Shown here piece by piece: positions 28,011 to 34,823 of a stretch of DNA of 44,663 bases (positions are counted from its first letter, which is position 1; every line of letters starts with the position of its first letter). Both the position numbers and the translations under genes were made by a program. The notes below the pieces were generated by a model, which was given only the letters and a program-made list of their open reading frames with translations, made no database searches and was not told the origin of the DNA. Source of the DNA: Bacteroidota bacterium (GTDB taxonomy: Bacteria; Bacteroidota; Bacteroidia; UKL13-3); assembly GCA_025359805.1 (NCBI GenBank), contig JANYDU010000025.1, positions 1-44,663 on the forward strand. Reading direction: 5' to 3'.

Positions 28011-28688
28011 ATGAAGACACTATTAATCATTATTTTGACAGTTTTAACAACAAGAACTTTCGGACAAAACAACTTCATCGGAGTTAATGGAGGTGTTAGC
28101 ATGACAAGTATGACCTCTGACAACAAGGACTTATATTGGCCAAAATTTGTTCCTAATTTCACAGGCGGTATCTCTTTAGGACATCATTTTAAAAATCGTT
28201 TTTTTGTCTGTGCAGATATTCTTTACAATCGTTTCGGATTTAAAGATGCTTATAAAATTAGCTCCACTGACAATGTTAAAGACATAATAAGTTACAACAC
28301 CTTTTATTATAATTACGATTATTTATCAGTACCAATTACGACAGGGATTTCAATCGGTAACAAATATTTTTGCGACATAAGGCTGGGATTGGTTTCATCA
28401 TTTCTTGTTGACGCGAAAACTATATTTCAAAATTTTGATACGAATAGAAATCTTACAAGTTCATCGACAGAAAATATAACTTCAAAAATAAATCGGTTTG
28501 ACATTGGAGGAATAGCTACAATTGGTTTCGGTTATAAATTTGACAACAAGTATTCAGTAATTTCAGACATTACTTATCGACAAAGTTTCACTTCAATACC
28601 AAATTCAAATTATTATATCGACAGACAAATTCAAAATTATGGTTTGACATTCACGCTTGGTTTGAGATATACACTGACAAAAAATTAA
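28011..28688 (+). CDS. PorT-like outer-membrane beta-barrel protein in a candidate cassette
   Basis: ATG 28011 starts a 225-residue protein with signal peptide MKTLLIIILTVLTTRTFGQ. An in-frame ATG at 27981 would add 10 residues, but it falls outside the cassette boundary and lacks signal-peptide logic. The mature part has 'GVNGGVSMTSM', repeated amphipathic strands and a terminal 'YGLTFTLGLRYTLTKN', as in PorT-family or OmpX-like barrels. Codon use differs from the neighbours, with GAC and AAC common and GAT less so, which suggests recent acquisition. Inverted 15-bp sequences (27985-27999 and 28685-28699) flank the gene, and the right copy overlaps the stop codon. The function is unknown. Confidence 0.75.
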   Translation: MKTLLIIILTVLTTRTFGQNNFIGVNGGVSMTSMTSDNKDLYWPKFVPNFTGGISLGHHFKNRFFVCADILYNRFGFKDAYKISSTDNVKDIISYNTFYYNYDYLSVPITTGISIGNKYFCDIRLGLVSSFLVDAKTIFQNFDTNRNLTSSSTENITSKINRFDIGGIATIGFGYKFDNKYSVISDITYRQSFTSIPNSNYYIDRQIQNYGLTFTLGLRYTLTKN

Positions 28689-28690
28689 CT

Positions 28691-28816
28691 GGCTATAACA
28701 GCGGCTAAAATCAATAGGTGCTTTTGTGATTGTGTCAACTTTTTCTTTTAATTTACATAACGTTTCGGTGACAGTAATTTGGTTCTAAATCCCCAACTGC
28801 TCTTAGCCGCGAAACG
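28691..28816 (+). other. attC-like recombination hairpin
   Basis: GGCTATAAC (28691-28699, R''-like) is followed by one base and GCGGCTAA (28701-28708, L''-like). The far side is TTAGCCGC (28803-28810, L'-like), the 5-base spacer GAAAC and GTT (28816-28818, R' start). L'' and L' are perfect complements. The central 94 bases hold TAACGTTTCGG (28758-28768), which can pair instead with the right edge (28807-28819), giving a competing fold. There is no T-run, so a plain terminator is a poorer explanation. Confidence 0.45.
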
Positions 28817-28833
28817 TTAAATATATTATCTCG

Positions 28834-29508
28834 TTAATTACTAAAAACAAACTGCAACATATTTGCGCCCATTTGCAAAGCCTTTTGTCTGATGGGTTCG
28901 GGGTCGTTATAAACATCTTGGTCTTCCCAACCATTTCCTAAATCGCACTCATAACTATAAAAGCAAACCAATCGTCCTTTATAAATTAATCCAAAACCTT
29001 GAGGAGGTTTTCCTTCATGCTCATGCACTTTAGGTAAGCCTTTATCAAAATTATATTTTTGGTGATAGATGGGATGAGAAAAAGGCAACTCCACAAAATC
29101 TAATTCGGGAAAAACTTTTTTCATCTCACGCCTAAAAAACTTATCCAATCCGTAATTATCATCGGCATGTAAAAAACCTCCAGCAGTTAAATAATTTCTC
29201 AAATTTTCTGCTTCCTGATTATTGAATAAAATATTTCCATGTCCGGTTAAATGTATAAAAGGGTAATTAAATAAATCCGGACTTCCAGCCTCTACAATAT
29301 CTTCTTCACCAAGAATATTTGTGGAAATTGTTTGATTACAAAAACGAATGAGATTGGGCAATGAAGTTTTATTGGCATACCAATCTCCTCCCCCATTATA
29401 TTTTAGTTTGGCAATTTTGTATGATGGCGGTGCAAAGCTTGTATTTGTAAGCAATAACATCACACATAAAATAAACTGAGAATATTTTTTCAAAATTGTT
29501 TTAGCCAC
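28834..29508 (-). CDS. DUF4159 domain protein
   Basis: The 224-residue protein has an amino-terminal signal peptide (MAKTILKKYSQFILCVMLLL...). A DUF4159 domain covers most of the rest: 'AKLKYNGGGDWYANKTSLPN', 'FIHLTGHGNILFNNQEAENL' and 'YLTAGGFLHADDNYGLD'. The family has a glutamine-amidotransferase-like fold of unknown role. In Bacteroidota it is often exported. The gene overlaps the PAP2 gene by 19 bases, so it is co-transcribed with PAP2 and probably rsmE. Confidence 0.88.
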   Translation of the reverse strand: MAKTILKKYSQFILCVMLLLTNTSFAPPSYKIAKLKYNGGGDWYANKTSLPNLIRFCNQTISTNILGEEDIVEAGSPDLFNYPFIHLTGHGNILFNNQEAENLRNYLTAGGFLHADDNYGLDKFFRREMKKVFPELDFVELPFSHPIYHQKYNFDKGLPKVHEHEGKPPQGFGLIYKGRLVCFYSYECDLGNGWEDQDVYNDPEPIRQKALQMGANMLQFVFSN

Positions 29509-30212
29509 AATAAACCATATTGTTGATTGCCAATAATAGGCAAAATAGAAGAATTATTTTTACCCTTATACGTGTATTTATTTTGATGTGTAAGATACAC
29601 CAATTTAGTAGAAAGTATTCCAATACCTGCTCCCACCACCACATCACTAAACCAATGTTTATCATTTAAAATTCTCATCGCACCCGTTGCAGTTGCTAAC
29701 GAATAGCCCGCAATACTTATCCAAGGATTTTTAAATTCTTTATCCAAAACTGTTGCGTACGCAAATGCCATTGCAGTATGTGCCGAAGGAAAAGATTGAT
29801 TATCGGAACCATCCGGCCGAGAAACGTGTGTGGTGTATTTTAACGAATAAACCATTGCCATAGTGAGCAAAGAAGTTTTAGCAAAAATGATGGTTTGATT
29901 AACTAAATCGTGTTCACTTTTTACTTTCAACATATCAAAACCATACACCATTGCAGCAGGCACAAATACCAAATAATCATCAGCTTTGGTTTGGAAAGAA
30001 CTGTAATTTTTATCTCTCCAATTTTTTACTGCATCGCTACTCGGGAATCCATTTTCATTTTCACAAATTAATCCATAGGTAATAAACAAGGTTGGAACTG
30101 CTAAAACTTGAATAGTTGTTTTGAAATTATTTTTTTTATGTTGGGATTGTTGCGCAAAAACGATTTGACAAAAAAGAATACTCATCAAAAAAAATATTTT
30201 CCTTTTCATCAT
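29490..30212 (-). CDS. PAP2-family membrane phosphatase
   Basis: The 240-residue protein has a signal or first membrane segment. The three acid-phosphatase motifs are visible: SLKYTTHVSRPDG (KxxxxxxRP), QSFPSAHTAMAFA (PSAH in place of PSGH) and HWFSDVVVGAGIG (HxxxD). It probably dephosphorylates a lipid pyrophosphate or phosphatidate analogue at the periplasmic face. The Ala in PSAH is common in this family. The gene overlaps rsmE by four bases upstream and the DUF4159 gene by 19 bases downstream. The exact substrate cannot be told from sequence. Confidence 0.9.
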   Translation of the reverse strand: MMKRKIFFLMSILFCQIVFAQQSQHKKNNFKTTIQVLAVPTLFITYGLICENENGFPSSDAVKNWRDKNYSSFQTKADDYLVFVPAAMVYGFDMLKVKSEHDLVNQTIIFAKTSLLTMAMVYSLKYTTHVSRPDGSDNQSFPSAHTAMAFAYATVLDKEFKNPWISIAGYSLATATGAMRILNDKHWFSDVVVGAGIGILSTKLVYLTHQNKYTYKGKNNSSILPIIGNQQYGLLWLKQF

Positions 30213-30946
30213 TTTGCAAGTAAAACATTAGTAGCTATACACGCATATAAAGCAGCCGTTTCGGTGCGCAATCTACTTTCTCCAAATGATACTGAAACAA
30301 ATCCATTTGCAATGGCATTATCCACTTCGGTTTTCGAAAAATCACCTTCTGGACCAATGAAGATGGTGATGTGGTGAGTTGGTGGGTTAGTGATTTTGGA
30401 ATGAAGCGATGAGGTGATGATGGAATGAAGATTTTGTGTAACATCAGTTTCACACCATGCAATTAATTTAAAGCCCTCATTCCTTAATTCCTTAATTGCT
30501 TGATTACAATTTTTAACACCATTTATTTTAGGAAGCCAAAATTGTTTGCTTTGTTTGATAGCACTAATGGCAATTTTTTCACAACGTTCTAAATTTACTT
30601 TTGATCGTTCACTATTTTCTGTTTCTATAAATGAAATTTCATCAATACCCACTTCAACTGCTTTTTCGATAAACCATTCCATCCGATCAAAATTTTTTGT
30701 TGGAGCAACCGCAATGTGTAAATAATAATTACGCAATGGTTGATGTGTAGTTTGTTCTATAATAGTTAATAAACAACGTTTGGGGTTATCATCAATAATT
30801 TTTGCAATGGCAGAAGTTCCTTTCCCATCAATAAGTTGAACTTCATCCCCTATTTTCATACGCAATACTCTTACACAATGCTTCGACTCTTCTTCGTTTA
30901 AAAGAATATCGGTTGATAAAAGATTTGGTTGATAAAAAATATGCAT
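30209..30946 (-). CDS. rsmE: 16S rRNA (uracil-1498-N3)-methyltransferase
   Basis: RsmE methylates U1498 of 16S rRNA with S-adenosylmethionine. The 245 residues include the PUA-like amino domain ('EESKHCVRVLRMKIGDEVQL') and the SPOUT knot with 'IFIGPEGDFSKTEVDNA' and 'VSFGESRLRTETAALYAC'. Between the core strands, residues around 'NLHSIITSSLHSKITNPPTHH' form an extra segment encoded by simple-repeat DNA with a 24-base period. It lies just before the GPEG loop and probably makes a surface loop. The gene heads an overlapping set with the PAP2 and DUF4159 genes. Confidence 0.95.
   Translation of the reverse strand: MHIFYQPNLLSTDILLNEEESKHCVRVLRMKIGDEVQLIDGKGTSAIAKIIDDNPKRCLLTIIEQTTHQPLRNYYLHIAVAPTKNFDRMEWFIEKAVEVGIDEISFIETENSERSKVNLERCEKIAISAIKQSKQFWLPKINGVKNCNQAIKELRNEGFKLIAWCETDVTQNLHSIITSSLHSKITNPPTHHITIFIGPEGDFSKTEVDNAIANGFVSVSFGESRLRTETAALYACIATNVLLAK
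30397..30430. repeat. 24-base-period repeat inside rsmE
   Basis: TGGAATGAAG occurs at 30397-30406 and again at 30421-30430. It sits within a low-complexity run rich in GATG and GGTG (30361-30430). The repeat gives Leu-His-Ser twice in RsmE, eight residues apart. Confidence 0.55.
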
Positions 30947-30957
30947 GGATAAAAAAA

Positions 30958-30983
30958 TAGAGACGTTGCATGCAACGTCTCTA
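30958..30983. repeat. 26-bp perfect palindrome between rsmE and pckA
   Basis: TAGAGACGTTGCA is followed at once by its exact reverse complement. There is no loop and the centre is GCATGC. It lies 11 bases before the rsmE start and 24 bases after the pckA stop on the minus strand. It could form a hairpin terminating pckA transcripts or be a copy of a dispersed palindromic repeat. Confidence 0.7.
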
Positions 30984-31006
30984 CAAGTATAAATGGAATT
31001 ATTGAT

Positions 31007-32602
31007 TTACGAATGTTGTGTTGCTTTTGGAGCCGATGATAAAATTTCTTCACTCACACCACTTGCATATTGCTCAAAATTTTTCACAAACATGTTTGCT
31101 AATTTATTGGCTTGTGCATCATATGCAATTTTATCGGTCCAAGTGTTACGTGGATTTAATAATTCAACAGGCACATTAGGACAAGTTTTTGGCATGGCGT
31201 ATCCAAACATAGGATGATTTTCAAATTCTACATGATTTAATTCTCCATTTAATGCAGCAGTAATCATTGCACGTGTGTAAGAAAGTTTCATACGAGAGCC
31301 TGTTCCATAAGCACCACCTGTCCAACCGGTATTAATTAACCATACATTAATATTTGGATTGGCTTTTAATTTTTCGCCTAACATCTTAGCGTATTTACCC
31401 GGATGAAGAGGTAAAAATACTCTTCCAAAACAGGCAGAGAATGTGGCTTGTGGCTCTGTAACTCCAGCTTCTGTTCCAGCAACTTTAGCAGTGTATCCAC
31501 TAATAAAACTGTACATAGCCTGACCCACATTTAATTTTGAAATGGGAGGTAAAACACCAAATGCATCTGCTGTTAAAAAGAAAATATTTTCGGGTGCTTT
31601 TCCAACAGAAGGTACAGCAATATTTTCAATCATATCAATTGGATAAGCTGCACGTGTATTTTCTGTTACCGAAATGTTTGTGTAATCAACTGTATTTGTT
31701 CCAGGAATAAAACGCGTATTTTCTAATAATGAACCAGCCTTAATGGCATCAAAAATTTGTGGTTCTTTTTCGTGTGTTAAATCAACACATTTTGCATAGC
31801 AACCACCTTCAAAATTAAATACTGAATCTTCTGCCCAACCATGCTCATCATCACCAATTAATTTTCTTTCAGGATCGGCTGATAAGGTTGTTTTTCCTGT
31901 TCCTGAAAGTCCAAAGAAAATTGCAGTATCACCTTTTTTACCAATATTCGCAGAGCAGTGCATAGATAATACGCCTTTCTCTTCAGGTAAAATATAATTC
32001 AATACGGTAAAAATACCTTTCTTCATTTCACCAGTATATCCACTTCCTCCAATCAAAATAATTTTTTTTGTAAAATCAACCATAGTAAAGTTATGTTGAC
32101 GAGTTCCATCTACACTCTTATCAGCTTTAAAACTTGGTGCGTTAATGATTAACCACTCTGGTTCAAAGTTCTTTAATTCCTCAGTAGTTGGACGTAAAAA
32201 CAAGTTGTTACAAAACAAATTATTGAACGCTGTTTCGGTAAAAACTCTAATATTTAAACGATAACGAGAATCGGCACATGCATAAGAATCACGCACATAA
32301 ATTTGTTTCCCAGCAAAATGGTCAATTACTTTATTGAGTAACGCATCAAACTTTGCAGGTTCAAATTTTTGATTTACATCACCCCACCAAACTGTATTTT
32401 CTGTTTTGGCATCAGCCACACAAAATTTATCTTTTGGTGAACGCCCCGTAAACTCTCCAGTATCAGCCATTAGCGCTCCGGTATCTGTTAATACTCCTTC
32501 TCCGTTTGTAATAGCATGCTGTACAAGTTCAGCAGGTGTTAGGTTGATGTGGGCTTTAGCAGCCTTGTTCAACACTTTTTCAACGATTGAATTGGTTGTC
32601 AT
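31007..32602 (-). CDS. pckA: Phosphoenolpyruvate carboxykinase (ATP)
   Basis: This enzyme converts oxaloacetate and ATP to phosphoenolpyruvate and CO2, the entry to gluconeogenesis. Motifs include 'GEFTGRSPKDKF', the P-loop GLSGTGKTTLSADP starting at Gly231 (Lys237), 'LIGDDEHGW' and 'NTGWTGGAYGTGSRMKL'. From ATG 32602 the product has 531 residues. An upstream in-frame start at 32635 would lie within the -7 element of its own promoter, so it is rejected. A palindrome at 30958-30983 follows the gene. Regulation beyond this promoter is not visible. Confidence 0.97.
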   Translation of the reverse strand: MTTNSIVEKVLNKAAKAHINLTPAELVQHAITNGEGVLTDTGALMADTGEFTGRSPKDKFCVADAKTENTVWWGDVNQKFEPAKFDALLNKVIDHFAGKQIYVRDSYACADSRYRLNIRVFTETAFNNLFCNNLFLRPTTEELKNFEPEWLIINAPSFKADKSVDGTRQHNFTMVDFTKKIILIGGSGYTGEMKKGIFTVLNYILPEEKGVLSMHCSANIGKKGDTAIFFGLSGTGKTTLSADPERKLIGDDEHGWAEDSVFNFEGGCYAKCVDLTHEKEPQIFDAIKAGSLLENTRFIPGTNTVDYTNISVTENTRAAYPIDMIENIAVPSVGKAPENIFFLTADAFGVLPPISKLNVGQAMYSFISGYTAKVAGTEAGVTEPQATFSACFGRVFLPLHPGKYAKMLGEKLKANPNINVWLINTGWTGGAYGTGSRMKLSYTRAMITAALNGELNHVEFENHPMFGYAMPKTCPNVPVELLNPRNTWTDKIAYDAQANKLANMFVKNFEQYASGVSEEILSSAPKATQHS

Positions 32603-32632
32603 ATTAAACTTTTTTGTTGTTGAGTTAGGGAT

Positions 32633-32663
32633 CAAAAATAACCATAAGTTAAACTATTTAAAA
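32633..32663 (-). promoter_or_regulatory. Promoter of pckA
   Basis: On the minus strand TATTTTTG (32633-32640) matches TAnnTTTG. TTTT (32660-32663) lies 19 bp upstream. The transcript would begin near 32626, giving a leader of about 24 bases before the ATG at 32602. Confidence 0.5.
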
Positions 32664-32733
32664 AAAATATTTATCATATTGAAAATTTGACGTAAAGGAT
32701 GTATAAAATTAAACGGAAATAATTGTGAATTTG

Positions 32734-33723
32734 CTATAAATAAAGCAGGCTACATCCTCTAACATCACTATTATCTATTCTTCCCATCACTTCAAAAGTT
32801 CCATCATCATTTAGTCTTCCTACATCGGCAGTTTTAATAAATGCGCAGGAGTGGACATTTGCCAAATCAATTACATTAATAATTCCAGTTTTTCCTATTG
32901 GCAATATTTGAAGTGGATCATTAGCATCAGTAATCACAATTTTCATCCAAGGTGGACAAATAAATTTCCCATCTCCTTTTGAATAGGCTTGTGATAATAA
33001 TTCTGTCATTCCATACTCTGAATGAATGGTTAATAATGAAAAACTATTTTTTAGTAATTCATGAACTTCTTCTCTTATCATCTCATTTCTTCTACCTTTC
33101 ATACCTCCAGTTTCCATTATAATTAATTCATCAAAATGAAAAGAAAACTGTTCCGCAAAATCAAGCAAAGCAAAGGTTACTCCAATTAAAATTGTTTTCT
33201 GTTTTTGTGCTTTTAATTGAATTAGCTTATCAAATAATTTTTCAAAATCAGTTAAATAAAATCCTGAAAGTGGATGATTTGACTGCTTAATTAAACCATC
33301 AACCATTACAACTAACGATGAACCATCACGTTCCAAATACGAAGGTAATAATGCCAATACGCAATATTCTTTTACATCACCATAAAATAATTGAAAAGCA
33401 TTTTGATAAGATGATTTATATATGGAAATATTTTTTACGAAATGTTTGCTGGTTGTGTTTCCTGTTGTTCCGCTGCTTGTAAATATCGTTTCCGGAATAA
33501 AATGGTTAGTTTTTATTTCATGTGATTTGAAAAATTCAACTGGTAAAAAAGTAATCTTGTTTACGCTATTTGGAGTTTCCTTCACTCCTAATCCAACCAT
33601 ATATTTTTGTAGAACCCCATTGTGTTGAAATTGATGACTAAAAAGTTGCAAGGCTAATTCATCAAAATTTGTTAAATTTGGCTCCAAGATTTGCTCAAAA
33701 AAAATATCTGCATTGAAATCCAT
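32734..33723 (-). CDS. LuxE-like acyl-protein synthetase family protein
   Basis: The 329-residue protein (from ATG 33723) looks like the LuxE/PaaK branch of adenylate-forming enzymes. It has the Ser/Thr/Gly-rich ATP motif 'IFTSSGTTGNTTSKHFV', 'SEYGMTELLSQAYSKGDG', and the C-terminal 'KTADVGRLNDDGTFEVMGR' with an Arg-Ile-Asp-Asn-Ser stretch. LuxE proteins take activated acyl groups, but the real substrate here is unknown. ATG 33747 would add eight residues and overlap the divergent lipoprotein gene further. The two divergent 5' ends overlap by at least 11 bases, so the starts are uncertain. Confidence 0.8.
   Translation of the reverse strand: MDFNADIFFEQILEPNLTNFDELALQLFSHQFQHNGVLQKYMVGLGVKETPNSVNKITFLPVEFFKSHEIKTNHFIPETIFTSSGTTGNTTSKHFVKNISIYKSSYQNAFQLFYGDVKEYCVLALLPSYLERDGSSLVVMVDGLIKQSNHPLSGFYLTDFEKLFDKLIQLKAQKQKTILIGVTFALLDFAEQFSFHFDELIIMETGGMKGRRNEMIREEVHELLKNSFSLLTIHSEYGMTELLSQAYSKGDGKFICPPWMKIVITDANDPLQILPIGKTGIINVIDLANVHSCAFIKTADVGRLNDDGTFEVMGRIDNSDVRGCSLLYL
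33673..33680 (+). promoter_or_regulatory. -7 element for the 33713 lipoprotein gene
   Basis: TAAATTTG matches TAnnTTTG. A TTG-containing stretch about 24 bp upstream is somewhat far for the -33 element. It lies inside the 5' part of the divergent LuxE-like gene and would give a leader of about 26 bases to the TTG start. Confidence 0.35.
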
Positions 33724-34270
33724 AAATAACTTTAAATCGTTTTTCAAAATTTTAATCGTTGCCTCTGTATTATTTTATGGTTGCAAAGGAAACGAAATAT
33801 ATCCTGTAATTCCTTCCATCACGTTTAAAGATGCCTATGTAATTTTTGATCAGAATAATGTTGATTCGCTTATTGTATTAATTTTTTCTTATAAAGATGG
33901 TGATGGAGATCTAGGATTAGATCCTAACCAAACAAATCCCCCTTATAATTTTGATTCATTAGGTCCGAATAAATCTTTGTTAAATCGTTTTTATAATAAT
34001 GTGTGGATTGATTATTACGGTATGGAGAATGGAGAATTTATTATTGCAACATTGCCCAATGCGCCAAATGATACCATTAGAAAAGATGTTCGTGTTACCA
34101 ATCTTACTCCCGAAGGATCTCACAAAGCGATTAGAGGAGATATAACCGTAGCATTACTTCCAATAGTGTACCTATCAGATACCATAAAGTTAAAAGTAAA
34201 GCTAGTTGATAGAGCGTTAAATGTGAGCAATGGAATAGAAACACCAATAATTTATTTGAACAAACGATAA
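33713..34270 (+). CDS. Lipoprotein of unknown function
   Basis: The 185-residue protein starts at TTG 33713. There is no in-frame ATG before the signal sequence. The lipobox is Leu-Phe-Tyr-Gly-Cys at Cys24, after a basic and hydrophobic stretch. The mature part has 'YKDGDGDLGLDPNQTNPPYN', an Asp-rich loop that could bind calcium, and ends 'LVDRALNVSNGIETPIIYLNKR'. It resembles small Bacteroidota lipoproteins of unknown role. It begins inside the divergent gene's 5' end and stops 20 bases before the end of the convergent Asp-rich gene. Confidence 0.7.
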   Translation: MKSINNFKSFFKILIVASVLFYGCKGNEIYPVIPSITFKDAYVIFDQNNVDSLIVLIFSYKDGDGDLGLDPNQTNPPYNFDSLGPNKSLLNRFYNNVWIDYYGMENGEFIIATLPNAPNDTIRKDVRVTNLTPEGSHKAIRGDITVALLPIVYLSDTIKLKVKLVDRALNVSNGIETPIIYLNKR

Positions 34271-34290
34271 AAGTGTAATGCTAACGATAA

Positions 34291-34536
34291 TTAAAAATCA
34301 TCGTCATCATCGTCATCATCATCAAAATTAAAGCCTTTGTCGTAATCGGCATTTGAATCATCATCCAAATCCACATCCAAATCATCGTCATCATCGTCTG
34401 CCTTTTTTAAATCCACATCTTCATCATCATCGTCATCATCTACTTTTTTTGACGCTACTTTTTTAGATGTGTTAGCAGTTGGCTTAGCATTTTTTGCTGG
34501 TGTGCTTTTTGAGGCTGGTTTTTTCGACTTAGTCAT
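34291..34536 (-). CDS. Small Lys-rich/Asp-rich bipolar protein
   Basis: The 81-residue protein has a basic Lys/Ala/Pro/Ser half (residues 1-31, MTKSKKPASKSTPAKNAKP) and an extremely acidic half with three runs of five to nine Asp. It ends FDDDDDDDDDF. Such composition gives a disordered dipole that could bind both nucleic acid and basic proteins. A promoter (34562-34591) precedes the ATG, which supports a real gene, but no homology can be judged by eye. The Asp runs come from GAT/GAC tandem trinucleotides and are prone to change length. Confidence 0.65.
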   Translation of the reverse strand: MTKSKKPASKSTPAKNAKPTANTSKKVASKKVDDDDDDEDVDLKKADDDDDDLDVDLDDDSNADYDKGFNFDDDDDDDDDF

Positions 34537-34561
34537 TGCTATTTTTTAACTTTAACGGAAA

Positions 34562-34591
34562 CAAAATTAATACTTTTTATTTTTTGTCAAC
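34562..34591 (-). promoter_or_regulatory. Promoter of the Lys/Asp-rich gene
   Basis: On the minus strand TAATTTTG (34562-34569) matches TAnnTTTG and GTTG (34588-34591) lies 18 bp upstream. The rest of the 287-base gap up to 34823 is AT-rich, with no further structure that I can support. Confidence 0.45.
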
Positions 34592-34823
34592 TATAACTCA
34601 AAAAAAAATTGAGTGATTTAATGCTGTAAAATAAAAATTAGAAATTTAGAAAAGCAAACGTATCCGAAATTTATTTTAAAATATAATTTGTCTAAACAAA
34701 TTTGGTTTACTTTTTTGTACTATTCAAGTCTAAAATTCCATCTTAAAATAAAACCTAGCTTTAGTTCTATATTTTATATTAAAAATATTATTAGTTTAGC
34801 CGATATTTAATCATAAAACTATT

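Larger units (their letters stand above)
27986..28816 (+). mobile_element. Candidate integron-type gene cassette (831 bp)
   Basis: The left border GTTATAGCC (27985-27993) is the exact reverse complement of GGCTATAAC (28691-28699), three bases after the gene's stop. The right border is GTTAAAT (28816-28822), which fits the integron core GTTRRRY. Cutting both sites at G^TT gives an 831-bp unit. If circularised, it would carry an attC of GGCTATAAC, A, GCGGCTAA, a 94-nt centre, TTAGCCGC, GAAAC, GTTATAGCC. The gene fills the unit compactly, starting 25 bases from the left edge. Its Asp codons are 10 GAC to 4 GAT, whereas in dnaA nearby almost all are GAT. No integrase gene is in the window. The cassette reading is inference from structure. 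Confidence 0.45.

Noticed and set aside
28691..28819. attC-like hairpin read only as a transcription terminator
   Set aside because: The stem is split by 94 bases, lacks a T-run, and its outer arm matches the gene's left flank, which a terminator does not explain. Not fully excluded.
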